Positions 1 to 12,580 of a stretch of DNA of 64,000 nucleotides are shown here, in pieces. This DNA comes from Brachypodius melanocephalos (lineage: Eukaryota > Chordata > Aves > Passeriformes > Pycnonotidae): assembly GCA_013398615.1 (NCBI GenBank), contig VZSR01002145.1, positions 3,947,616 through 4,011,615 of the forward strand, given 5' to 3'. Below the pieces are notes generated by a model. The model searched no databases, had not been told where the DNA came from, and worked only from the letters and a program-made list of their open reading frames with translations. Positions within the stretch are counted from its first letter, which is position 1. Each line of letters begins with the position of its first letter. The translations under genes were made by a program, and so were the position numbers.

Positions 1-284
1 TTGATTGCTTTGGCCGTGATTCTTTGGTAACTGAACACGAAACTAAGAAGATTGTCACCTCTACTTTATGTACAAGCTCAATTCAGACAGAACACTAATA
101 ATTCCTCAAAGCAGCAAAACAAACCTAGACTTGCTATTAACTTAGGAACAATGCTCCAACAGGAACATCAGCTAACCAGGGGTTATTCCCAGATTATGTC
201 CAGAAAAATATTTTTTAAATATGCCCACATAGAGGATATCTCATTCCTCCCCAGAACACAAATGTCTTGTTATTACTACTCATT

Positions 285-483
285 AAATACTAGGAAAAGG
301 TTCTTCATCCAGAGGGTATTTGGGCACTGGAACAAGCTCCCCAGGGAAGCAGTCACAGGCTGAAAGTTCAAGAAGTGTTTAGACAATGACCTCAGGCACA
401 CAGTGGGATTCTTGGGGCCACAGGAGTTGAATTTTGATGATCCTTGTGGGTCCCTTCCAACCCAGAATATTCTGTGATCATCT
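285..483 (+). mobile_element. CR1 LINE 3'-end fragment, in putative TAOK1 intron 1
   Basis: The text aaaaggttcttcatccagag, then gcactggaacaagctcccca, gttcaagaagtgtttagaca, ggcacacagtgggattcttg and cttgtgggtcccttccaacc to ...atattctgtgatca follows the avian CR1 tail in order. It is 5'-truncated and decayed. Relative to the inferred TAOK1 transcript it is antisense. Confidence 0.9.
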
Positions 484-3400
484 ACCTTGAGAAATCCTCT
501 CATAACAATGGTTGATTTCAGATCAACAAATGGCTGATTTCAGATCAAATGCAATTACAGATTTCTGTAAAGCAGCTGATGTTTTCTATAAGAATTTGAC
601 TTCCAACAGTGAAACACTAAGTGCATTCCAGTGTCTGTTTAAAGATCTCAATCTCCTGCCCCAGCGACTAAAAGGAAGGAAAATGAGACAAGCAACTGCC
701 TTTAAGGAAGCATCACAACTCGGTGGTAACTCCAATCCAAGATGGAATTCTGCTTCTAAGTTTGAAGTCTGAGCTCTCTTGTCTCAGATGGGCCCAACGG
801 AGCGTGCCGAGTCCTGTTGGGTTGACTCTGCAGACCAGTCAGGACAGTCAGACAATGACCATCTCTGTAATTTTCTGTTTACATATTTACAGAATGTATT
901 TAAGTGGTGAAACCGTATGTGTCATGTCCTTAGAAATGCTAATCACAGGCATGAAATCACATACAGAAAACCCCTAAATCAGCAGGTGCTCGCTGCCTCC
1001 AAACCAGAAAATAAGCAGACAAGTAGAATCACAACTCACACCATCCTCTCCTTCCACTCAGGCTGCTCCATATCATCCTTGTTTCCCCAACACCTATGTA
1101 AATAGGTAGGTAGATTTTGCAACAGGCATAATAAACAGGTAGGAACTACTTCAAACCAGTACAGGTAACATTTGTTTCAAAGCTGAAAGCAGCTTTTGGA
1201 GAAAGCTTGCTAAATTTCACACTCCATGTCTGTGGCAACATGGAACAAAAATCCCTCAGAAAAACAAGGTCCCAAAATATTTAGCACTTTCATACAGGTG
1301 CCCAGATTTCAAGGTTTTAATGCTTTTTGGGGGGTTATTCTAGTTTAAAAGAATGACTGAAGCAACAAAATCCTTAGTTTCATTATTTCCAGGTAAGCCC
1401 CAGCTATTTTACTGCATAGATATGCCTTAAATGAATCCCCACACTGCAAACCTCTCTGCAGACAGGTACAGTAGAACCTAGAACAGATGGAAGTTACTGG
1501 TGATTAGCTGAGCAATGGCTCACTCTGCAATGCTTATGAATTCCCGACAGGCACAGGGGCTTGAAGCTCCTCTTCCTTCCCAGAGCATCAGGTGAGAACC
1601 CTTTCAGCTTTCTACAGCAGCGTGCATTTGCATTACACAATAACTAGACCCTGAAGAAAAGGTGAGATTCAGCTGTGGCAGAGACTGCACAAACAGGGTG
1701 AAAAGATACCCTTTGCACAGATCTCCATAAAAATGCCCAGACAATACCCAAGTCTTGCAATTTTATATGCACAGGAATATTTTTTTACTTAAATGGGCAG
1801 TCCCCGGTTATCCCTATGCGTGACTGACTCCAAAAATGAAAAAAACTTAAGTCTGTTGTTCATCAAGTTCAAGGACTGATTTACAATGCATTAAAAGCCC
1901 TTTCCAGATTTATGTACAGATAAAAATCAGCAAAAAGTCTCATCATAGTAACAAAGAATATTAAAATTTTCAAGATTTAGCCAGCTTATTCACAACCACC
2001 ATTAAATTGCCATTATGGTAAAAAAAAAAAATCTACATAGTGCTCCTATGATGAAACAAGAAACCCCATCACCTGCATTTTCAGTAGGTCAGGCAGATTT
2101 TCAGAGGGATATTTGGGAAGGGGCGCTGCTGAACTTTGAGGGCTGTGTTGCTCCACCACACCCCACAGGCAAAGCAGCAGCTCCTACACTTCTGCTTCCA
2201 CCTTACAACCCAGGAGGTGCTGATGCAAATGGGGACCAAGGAGACAAATTCTTCTACCCCATCATCACCACATGCTGAGCAAATTACCCATTTCTCCACC
2301 TGTATTTCAGTATCTCCACCCCATAAATGCAGAAAATAAATATGCCTTTATCATCCTTTTGAAATACCTTGAGATTTGTGGATGAAATTCAGAGCAGGGA
2401 ATTAGTATTATTATCCTGCTAATTCAGAGAAAAGTATAAAACTATCACATATGTAAGATAATATTTCTTTGCTATAGCTTAAATTTCTATTTGTGTATTA
2501 ATATTTAATTTCTCATACTAATATTAATTATAACTATTTCTATTTAAACATAAAATATTTCTAATACCTACAGAAAAAAACATTGTGATTATACCAATTT
2601 ACAGTCACTAAAGTAATTAATTTTCAGTACCAGAGATTCCCACAGCAATGGGAAGACTATTCAAATGAGGATCACACACCCTGGTGCTGGACCAGCCACT
2701 GTGGAAAATCTCCAGGGGCCAATGTCATGGACCACCTGCACAGTGGTCCACAATTATCAATTCTAGCAACAGAGGAAAACATAAGAGACTTAAAATAATG
2801 TGCTAATTAGTATTTTCAAGATATAAGGACCATTAAAAAAAAGCACTAATGTATTTGCAAAAATTTAGGGGCTTTTCCAAAACATTTTTTAAAACCGAGC
2901 ATCAAAAATTCCATGTCAAATTTTTATTCAATAAACTAGCAAATAATTGTTAAAATGTTCTTTATGTTTTTGTGACTAATTATGAGCCAGTGAAAGTAAA
3001 TCATGTACTTTATAAGTAAACTATTTTCACGTTAGTCTAGTATTCAAAGCACTCTGCTTGCTATTGTCAAATCAGAAACAAATCTTTTGCCCAGTCTTGT
3101 TTTTGCAAATAAATTTACATCATCAGTATTGTAATGAAATCAAAGCAAAGGTGAGGAAGAAGCCTTCCTTCTTCCATAACATTTTATTTTTGATAAAAAA
3201 ACCCCCATGTATACAGACATCTTAAGTACAGATTATCTTAGTGTTTGGCTCCCTGTGCTCTGTCCTTCAAGTTAGCAACAGAAATGTTGAATTCTCTGGT
3301 CAGCTCAGGACATCTGTGTAGGCTGATCTGCTAAGAATGTGGTCAACTACTGAGCTAGCAGCTGACAGCAACATCTGAGAGCAAGAGAAGGAAATATCTC

Positions 3401-6400
3401 CAGTGATTGTCATGCAATCACCTAAATTCAGCCCAAGCATCCTCACTAAGCCCTCTTCTCCCACCTCCATGGGCACTTCATCTTGTACAAATCTGGCCAC
3501 TCAAGGTGGCTTCTGGAATGGAGATGCTCCAGGATTTCTTTGCCCGTTTATTGTGTCAAATGAAGGGAAAAAATACCCTTCCATCACTTACAAAGGACAG
3601 ATGATCAGCATTCAGATGAGTTCGCCTGCATTCTTGCTGCAAAACGGGCAGGTCCCAGCAAGAATTAAAAGGAGGTTCTACCACACACCTTCAGCCAGAG
3701 ACTAACCTAGTTTTAAACACTTCAAAGCATGTGTTAGAGGGGGGTTTGTGTGGAAAGGGAAGAAGGAAAATTAAGCCAAAAACACAGGTAAGAATTCAGG
3801 GTTTGCCTATATGGCAATTAACCCATAATAAAAATGGAGCTTGGCATTCTTTGTAAGGCACTGCCTCTGAAATGTATCATTATTTACTTCCCAACTCTGA
3901 CATGCACTTCTAGGAGACAGCAGGAATTTTTGTCAAGGCCAAGGTTACCCTCTTTTTTAACTGAAGTTGCAAGATTTCATAAAAACCCCAATCTAAGAGC
4001 CTGGCTGCACACTCAGGTGTACCAAGCAAGTATGAAGTGGGTTTTCTACCAGCTCAGCCGATGCCAAGGAAAATCAGATCACTGCACCTTAGTCCTCACG
4101 GGTGGCAAAACCACATTACTGCAGTCAGTCCAGTACATAATTCTCAAGACAAGTCTTCAATATGCAAAGACTAGTTTAAAAGGCCCAAGCAGACACAGGA
4201 GAGTGATGGATTAAAGGCAGAAGATCATTTGCTGTGCACAGACCCTGTGTTCTGTTTGACCCTCAAAGAGGGACGCAGCTTACCTAGGGGTACAGGGCCA
4301 AATCATACCAAAATAGATTCCAAACCCAGGGTTTAACTAGTTTGCTATCTAGGCCAGGAAATAGTTCTGGAACACATTTAACACAGTTTAATCGCATCAA
4401 ATCACAGCTGGCCCAGAACTGATTTTAACAACTGTCAACTGCTCCTTGGAACAGGCAAAGCCAAAAAGAAGATCACAGTACACAGTTTACAAAGAGCACA
4501 GAGACAACCCAAACATCCAGAGCAGGAGCAGCAGCAAAGCAAGGCACATTCAAATCCCATGATCTTTATTCAGATTGGGTTACAAGGAAGTGGGAACTGG
4601 GAGGAGTTAAATGTTAGTGACAACTGCAAGCCAGAACTAAAGGAGAAACATGTTGCACTGCCACTGGGACAGCTTGAGAAATCCTCCCAACTGATGGAGA
4701 AAGTTACTGCACTACTTACTGGATACCCGTGGCCTATTTGAGAAACAACACTAGCAAAAATAACCTCTCCTCTCATCTTGGCTGGGAAGGGAGGGGCAGT
4801 CACCAATTAAAAGGGGACTGAGGTGGGAAATGAGAATTGCATATTAAGAATGGTGAAGGAGGCAAAAATAACAAACACGTGCAATAGCAGATGAGAGTCT
4901 TTCCAAGAAATCTCAGTACAACATTTCTCTGGGCATGGGCTCATGGGTCTGTTACTGCCCTTGAGCAGCAGAATGTCAGGGAAGAGAATGGATTGCTGGG
5001 GGCTTGGAAAACTGAACACATGGATGGGGGGCAAGCCAAAAGTGTTACAAGAAATGGTCCCTACCCACTTGCACTTGCATATTGCTCTTTCCCATGCTCC
5101 TGGATCCCAAAGCTTTCCAGACATTAGAAATCAGCTAGACCAGAGTAAATTGAAGCTGAACCAGCAATGTAAAGGGAAGGACTGATCCTGAGGACTTAAC
5201 CCCACAAAATCTGTGTTTAGCAGTGCTCAACAAATAGCAGAAAGCTAAAGGGAAGAAAAATAAGTTTTAAAGTTTAGATGAACTAAGTGAAAGGCTGAAA
5301 GCAGCTTTATTCACATTTTAATAATTCAAGCGTAATACATATTGGCTTTCAGTCTAAAGCTATAGCAAAAATCCCTGAGATTAACAGTAAACATAAAAAA
5401 ATTCTTTTCAAATATGGATTGACAAAGCTGACATGCAACAAAAGCTTCCAATGAAACTCACAGGCATTGTTCCCCCACATTCTGATAGGAGACTGCCCTG
5501 TAAACATGCTGCACTCAATGAGTGTAGGAGAAAACTGTTTTTATAAAATTACATCTCACTCTAAAGAAAGTATTTGCATGGCTGTAGCCAGGAGTGTAAT
5601 AAGGGTCATTGGAAGATCACAGGCACAGAAAACTGAAAGGCCTGCCAGCTTTAGTTTTGTGACTTTTACTTTTTTCCTCAAGATCTAACTTTTCCCCCAA
5701 ACAAAACATTTCCAGCCTTTTCCATCCTAAGGACAATACTCAATATGTAAATCTCATGCTGTCACCCCATCCTGACCCCTAAAGAAAATTCAAAACTGTT
5801 TCCAGCCAAGCAATACAGCAGGCAAAACTACAAGCTACTGTCCAGTCATATTAAGAGGCCATCATCACTCTAACTCATGTTGGACTGTCCTCACCAACCC
5901 TTAAGAGAAAGAAAACCTCACCTCCAAGCTACAGGTGTGTAACTAATGCTGTAGATCTGTCTTCAGCAAGCTCTGATTAAAATGGAGAAACTTCCCTGTT
6001 TAGACAAAACTTACTGCTGCTTTGGCAATTTCATGCTATGTTTACAGTGGCTACCTTGCCTTTTCTTCTGGCAAAGAAACAAAGATTTAGCAGAATGTGA
6101 AAAAATAATCAAGAGTAATAATGCACTGATTTCTGATCAAGTATTAGAAGTTCCTAATGGCTTCCCTTTCTTAATTAAAAAATACTGTAATTCCAGTGAT
6201 CACCAAATATTTGTTCAAAAATTGCTTTAAAAACCACTTTTGGAGCCCCCACTGTGCTGGCTAATGTCCATTGTGTTTCTAAGGGCCTTCAGAAAGTATT
6301 CCCTCCTCCATGTTCTGTACTGTAAATGAGCACTTAGGCAAGGAGGAAGGAATAGCACATAAAAGCCAACTCTGCTTTTAAACAGCTCTCTATCTTCTCC

Positions 6401-9237
6401 TACTATTTTGTGCACACTTCTTCCCCTCAGACACTTTGCATTTCACCTCTGATTTCATGTTTTTATATCTTGATTTTTTTCACAGGAATGACTCTCCCTC
6501 CAAAACTTCACATGAGGGAATAAGTGATTTTCTGACCATTTGTCCATTGAATTTTTTCAGTCTCTTCTCCACAGAGAAATCAATGCACGATCAGCAATGC
6601 CTCAGCATGCTAAAGGACAATAAAAACAAAGAATCCTGAAACCCAATCACTACAAGTTTAGCAAAAAAGTGCCACCAGTCACCTCTATCTTTAAACCTCA
6701 TTGCTGGCTGTGGTGGTGCAGCCCAGTCCCTGGGGCTGTCTCTAACCTCACCTCACTGTGCACTGAGCCATTTCAGATCACCAAGCTGACACAGAACTGT
6801 ATTTTTCCTTAGGTTAGCTTTCTGTTGGTGCAGGATCAAAGACCAGAGCCAATGGAATGGCACATGGAGAAGGAGGCAGAGGACAGGACTGCACACCTCA
6901 GTGAACTTCCAGTGTAAGGGGACAGCACCAGAGGCCACACATACCAGGGCTTCATCTTGCACAGTATCCATCCAGAATGAGCACTTTGTGGAGAAGAGAA
7001 GACACAATATTATAGAAGAAGGGACAGATGTGGGTCTCAGACAGTATTAAATCATCCTGCTGTGTTCTGTTACAGGCAAGCTTGTCCCAAGCATGGTTAA
7101 CCAGGATAGGACATAACTGAAACCCTGCTGTCAGACCCAGGAAAATTTCCAGTTCAGACATGACTCCAGTCTAGGGTTGAAGTTCAGCTCTTCCCTTTGT
7201 CCAGGTTCACAAAAGGAAATAAAAGTAAAATCCTTGACACTACACAGCATACTTGAACAGGAAAAAGGTAATGGTCACCCAGCAGCACTGCCACTCAGAA
7301 GTCAAGAGCATGGCTCACCTCTGGTAACACCAAAGATTTTTATAATTTCTAGTATGCACTTCAACCTAACAGTATGTTGTTTACATGATTTTAATATGAA
7401 CAGGAACACAACAGAAAATACTCCTAAGATAGCATCTTAGTGATTATGGGAGTGTTCTCCAAAACACAGTGAGAATGGAGTAAGACAAGTGGTATTTACC
7501 ATAGCTTCCTCACCACTTCTGGCTCACAAAGAGAGCTAGATAAACCCTAATTATCTTCTTACTTGACAAAATACCTATACCGTCAAAAAAACCTTCTATG
7601 AGGCTTATTTTGCAAATGACCTTACTCCCTCATAAGTTAGATCAGAAGTATATCTGTGCAGAAGCGACAGACATGAGAGACAACAGCAGCAGTACATCCA
7701 CTCTTGTCTTTGCTAGAAAGAGAATTACACCTGAAAACCAAGTACCTGGAAACCACCTAATGTTCGGTTGAGCATGTAAGGCTTGTGGCAAAGTGGAACT
7801 CACTACTGCAGAGTCAGCTACCTACAACATCTTTAAAACAAATCTCTGAAATTGCTGCCATATCTATTGTTCTCTACCAAACATCCTCATTACAGGAAAT
7901 CCACTACTAGGATACATCTGAAGATGTAATTATTAGTGTGATATTTGCTTCTTTTCTAATGAATCTCACCAAGCATAAAAGCTGAGACTGTCTTACTACT
8001 CATTAAAAACATGTTATTCTGGAGACAAAAACTGGTGAATAGCGCTAGAGATGAAAACTGCACAACTGGAAATGTTATTTAACTGGAAGTAAACATTTAA
8101 AGTTCTTCAGTTTAGCTTACACTGGAATTTAACAGCAGAACATAGATAACTTTTTCAAATAGTCTAACTTGAGGCCTAATCCACCTTATCTGTACACAAT
8201 TTTAATGCCAACATCTGGTTCTGTACAGGCAACACTTAATTCACTCTAGTTAAAAATAAAAATAACATCCAACTATCCAAAGAGTTTTTACTTCAGGCAG
8301 ATGTATTTCAGCGGGATTAAACTTAAAATCAAGCTGTTCTACCAGAATCACCTTCTCTTCACTGAGCTATTGTTAACAGAGGAGAAAAACATTCTCTCAA
8401 GTTCAAAGGACAAGCTGAAGTTCAAGTTTATCAATGTATTTCAGTCTAAGGATAAAAGGAAGAGGAGTCCTAAAAATGGCAAACATATCAGTCAGAACTA
8501 GGCCAATGTTGTGGAGAATCTATTATGAAGGCTCAAACCAATCGTTGATTAGGTTTGCCCTTGGACATAAGTAGCAAAAACTATGACACACTAACTATGA
8601 GGAGGCACAAAGGCAAGGAAAATGTAGGCTCAAAGGAGGCTCAAGAAAAGCATACCAAAAACTGTATTTATTGCAGCAGAAGTTGTTATTCTGTAATCCT
8701 GAAATAGGAAAACAAACCTTTCCTAGTGTCAAAATGTATCAGTTTTTCACGGTTTTCACTATTATGTGCTATCTAATAAAGCTGTTTTTCAGACACTGAA
8801 GACCTGAATCATATTGCTCAAATTTATATCTCTATATATATTTTGGGTGGTATTTTTGAAATGTTTAATCTGAAGCATTCTAAGCTGATAACCTTTATCC
8901 AAATACATAAAACAAGAGCTATGTCAAACACACTATAAATAGCATTAATAGTAAGGAATCAATAACATCCAAACCTTTAGGTAACATCTTATTAATCCGC
9001 CCTTGGCATGCATGGGCACACTGCTGTAAGGGCTCTCAAAATGCAATACTCAAAGGTGAAGGACACAATTTGTTCAACTAGTTAATGCAACTGCTATTTA
9101 ACCAACAGAGCCACTAAAATGCCACCTAATGAAATACTCCATACCATGATAAGCAGCAGAGACAAGCACGATAAACACGAAACGTTTTTCTAAGAAAATA
9201 TATTAAAAGTCCTTAGGGCTGTTACCGATCTGTCATG

Positions 9238-9255
9238 TTTTTTTTTTTTTTTTTT
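9238..9255. repeat. Poly(T) tract
   Basis: Eighteen T about 0.5 kb from the edge of the putative TAOK1 CpG island. Confidence 0.95.
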
Positions 9256-9749
9256 CCGAAGGCATGTAAAGATCTACATTTGACAACAACCATTTTAATC
9301 TCTGGTTCTCTCCCCCCCACCCCATTTCTTGTACCGCGCCCAACACAATGGTACAACTGCATCTCCCAGGTATCGCCCTGATATTTATTTCTGCTTTCAC
9401 AGTGACAAAGGTGAACTCTGATGCTCCAAAGATGCTTGCAGCAAAGCGGGGTGAGAGATATTTCTAACGACATACCCACACGCGGGTTACAGAAATCCAG
9501 CCTCCATGAGATGTTTTAATCTGACAAATTAAAATGGTTGGGAAACGCTATTTGGGTAACGGAATCGGCCGCCACATGCATTGCTGAGGGGGGAGCAATA
9601 AAAGGTCTTTAAAATAGGTCACTTTCAGCCAAATCCCACACCAGCACCGAACAAAATGGTATATACACTGAAAACTCACCGCTTGGGGAGGAGCAACGGG
9701 CAGGGAGGAAAAAAAATATTAAAGGGTGAAAAAAATAAAAAGGGCATAA

Positions 9750-10816
9750 ATCAGCGCCGGTCTCCGAGGGACCCCCAACCCTCTCTGGGGGTCGAGGCTC
9801 GGCCGGCGGAACCCCCGGGGGAGCCGCAGACAAAAAGGGCCGCGGCGCTGGGCACGCCTGGCCGCGGGGCCGGCCCCGGCCCCAGCCCTGGGCCTCCGGC
9901 GGCCCCTGACAGCGGGGAACACCCCTCCGCCCGCGGCCGCCCCTCCGCGGGAAGCGCCATTTCGCCGCCCGCTCCCCCGCCGGTGCTCGGCGGCGGCGGC
10001 CCCGACCCTGCGGCACTGCCGCAGAGCGCAGCGGGGGAGGCGCCGGCCCCACCGGGCCGCCCCCCCCACCCACCTCCTCCCGCACCCTCCCGGGGCCGCC
10101 CCGGCCGAGCCCCCCGCCGCGCTGCCTGCCTTACCCTCCGCCGCAGCCGGGCTGGGAGCGCCGGTCGGCCCCCCGCGGAGGAGGAGGAGAAGGAGGAGGA
10201 GCGGGGCAAGGGGCGGCGGCCCCGCGGGGGGAGGCGCCCCCGGAGGGGCGTCGGGCCCGGCCCCCGCGGGTGCCCGGGCGCGGCGGGCACAAAGGCGGCG
10301 GGGCACGGCACCTAAGATGGCAGGGCGGGCGCGGCGGAGCGCTCAGCCGCCGCCACCGCCGCCACTACCACCGCCGCCGCTGCCTGGGCCCCGCTCGCCG
10401 AGCCGCGGCCAGGCCGCGCCGCGGAGGCGCGGCGTGCGGGAGGGCGGGCGGCGCCGGCCGTGCCGCCGCGGCGGAGCGGGTCCGTGTGCCGGGCCGCGAT
10501 CGCTGCCGCCGCCCCGCCGCCACCTCCCCTCAGCGCCGCCCGGGCTCCGGCTGCGCCGCCGCCGCCGCTCCGCGCTGCCCGCAGCCAGCGGCCCCCGCCC
10601 GCCCCTCTCGCGAGACTTCGCCGCCCTCTCCCTCCCCCCCCACCACCGCGGCCGGCGGGAGGGGCTGGGGGCGGTGGGGGGAGCAGGGGCGGGGCCGGGA
10701 GGGGGCGGTGGAGGGGCAGTTGTGGCGCGGGGAGGGGGCGGCGGTCTGAGGGGTTTTGGGTGTGAAGGTCTCTCTGAGGAGGGGCGGGTGGTGTGAGGCT
10801 CTCTGTGGGGAGAGGT
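9750..10816 (-). promoter_or_regulatory. TAOK1: CpG island, probable TAOK1 promoter and non-coding exon 1
   Basis: Very high G+C and CpG, flanked by AT-rich DNA. On the minus strand a textbook donor, GCGGAGG|GTAAGG, has its exon end at 10135, with pyrimidine-rich TCC-repeat sequence upstream, like a 5' UTR. In vertebrates TAOK1 is the divergent neighbour of NUFIP2, which fits a minus-strand start here. A YY1-like AAGATGGC at 10,313-10,320 is in plus orientation, so a bidirectional start is possible. The proline/glycine/arginine-rich open frames on both strands are composition artefacts. The gene name is inference. Confidence 0.55.
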
Positions 10817-10916
10817 NNNNNNNNNNNNNNNNNNNNNNNNNNNNNNNNNNNNNNNNNNNNNNNNNNNNNNNNNNNNNNNNNNNNNNNNNNNNNNNNNNNN
10901 NNNNNNNNNNNNNNNN
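10817..10916. other. Assembly gap (100 N)
   Basis: Exactly 100 undetermined bases, a conventional placeholder for a gap of unknown size. The left side is very G-rich (repeated GGGG runs at 10,665-10,816), a common cause of dropout. Part of the putative TAOK1 promoter may be missing. Confidence 0.98.
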
Positions 10917-11279
10917 GGGGAACATGGGGCCTAGAGATAGGGAGGGAAAAGAGGTGTAGGGAAGAGGCCTGGCATGGGTGGGAACTTCCTGGGGGCAGTG
11001 TGGCAGAGGACAGTGAATTTGGGGGAGGTTGGCTGAGGTGAGGACTTGGAGCCAAGTGAAGCTGCCTCTCTGGCCAGGAACCCCTCAGCTATAGGCAATG
11101 ACAATCCCAGGAGGTGGTAGGTGACTGCTGTATTGCAACTGCCCTCACCAAATGGGTGTATTTCAGCCTGCCCTTGGCCAAGCTGTATCTGGGTTGTGGC
11201 CAGAAGAGGGGGGAAAAAAAATCTTATGGGCTGAGCACATGGTCTCCTAAACTGTACTCTTGGCTCTCAGTGGTGGGTG

Positions 11280-11375
11280 TTGAACTTGGTAAGTTGTTGA
11301 GCCTTTGTGTGCTTTGGTATCTCCATCTATGAAGCAGAGATAACAGTTGGCTTCATGCAGGGATTAATTATTGCA
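11280..11375 (+). repeat. MIR-like SINE fragment
   Basis: The order gagcctttgtgtgctttggt, atctccatctatgaagcaga, gataacag, then gggattaatt follows the MIR core (gcctcagtttcctcatctgtaaaatggggataat...aggattaa) in forward orientation. It is highly diverged, as expected for an ancient amniote MIR. Confidence 0.5.
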
Positions 11376-12459
11376 TCTTGTAGTCACGTATTTGTTTATT
11401 TGTTTTTACTGTAGATTACAGCTGGAGGAATTCTAAACAGTCCACTTCTCCTTGTCATGGTGTTTGAGCGCATTGTACTCCTGTCTGAACAGAGGAAATC
11501 ACTGAGGTCAGTCTCCCTTGTGTTTATAGTTGCTTTCTCTTTCAGAAGTATGGGGGCAAGGAATCATCAAAATAACAATTTGTACTGACATCCTGATAAT
11601 AAATGAATAGAAACAGTTGCATAAGACACAAAGTTTGTCAAAGGTGTGTTTGTAGGAATGGCTTCCGCTTTTGACTTCAGAATTACACTGTGTGCTCTAA
11701 AGTACCCTGCAAATACTCAATTTTGAGATGTCTCCAGTATGAAATAATCCAACTCTGTAAATCCAATATTACTGCTATTGCTGAAATAAAACGGACGAAA
11801 CAAACTTCCTTCCTATTTTCCACATAATCTAACAGATATTTTGTATCATAAGAAAGCTTTGTATCCAGCAGGCATGGAGGTGATACTGGATACGATTTAG
11901 GTAAATTTTGCATTTACCTTTAGACAGGCAGAGCTACTGGGGACTGTTTAACCTGAGATGGGGGGGCACCTGAGGAATGTTGTTAGCCGTAACAATTGGA
12001 GACTGCATCCAGAGTTTTGTGAACTTGTCCCAAAGTGGTCTGATACTTTTCAAATCCCAATAGGAAAAGTGAGACAAACATGGATCACTTCAAAACATAT
12101 GTTGTTGTGGGTATTGCGAGAGGCAAACTAAAGGTTTATCTGATGATCTCAACCTTGAAGTTGGCAGCTATGACAGGAAACTTGGTTTCATTCATCTGCC
12201 AAAGATATTTGTAGTGTATCATTTGACAAGTTAAAAGGCATTTTTGTAATGACACAAAAATAAAACCATCCGCTTTCTGAAACGACAGTTTCTGTCTTCT
12301 GAAATAATATGGGAGACACACTTCTGGGGAAATTAAGGGCATTTGTATTTTCAAATGTTGGGAGAATGGTGTTTAATGCAAATCTGCTCAGCATAGCCTG
12401 TTGATATTAATTTGCTTTTGTACTTGTTTTGTCAAATTAGTGGGTATCATTTGCTTTTG

Positions 12460-12580
12460 GAGATGGGAGAACAAAATGGAGCAGTGAGAGAGAGTGATCC
12501 GCCCACAGGGTCAAAAGGTGGAATTGAGAATCAGGTTCTTCTGAATCTTGATCTTGTACTTCTTCCTGCAGACAAATTGC
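12460..12580 (-). repeat. MIR-like SINE fragment
   Basis: gatgggagaacaaaatggag, gagagagagtgatccgccca, cagggtcaaaaggtggaatt and aatcaggttcttctgaatct match in order the reverse complement of the MIR core and left arm (gaggaaactgaggca...acttgcccaaggtca...cccaggtcttctgactc). Confidence 0.5.

Larger units (their letters stand above)
1..10134 (-). other. Putative TAOK1 intron 1 (no exon seen)
   Basis: About 10 kb of AT-rich non-coding sequence. I searched by eye on the minus strand for the TAOK1 start exon (MPSTNRAGS...) and kinase motifs and found none. All open frames are short and unlike known proteins. Apart from the CR1 tail at 285-483 and a T18 tract at 9238-9255 I see nothing in it. Assignment to TAOK1 intron 1 depends on synteny and on the donor at 10,134. 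Confidence 0.4.

Noticed and set aside
1..10134. TAOK1 coding exons on the minus strand
   Set aside because: No match to the kinase N terminus or to catalytic motifs was seen; only the putative non-coding first exon and intron are supported.
9656..10765. Several 100-220-codon Pro/Gly/Arg/Ala-rich open frames in the CpG island near 10 kb
   Set aside because: All six frames are open here because of extreme G+C. No protein family is recognisable and the region has a 5' UTR-like donor.
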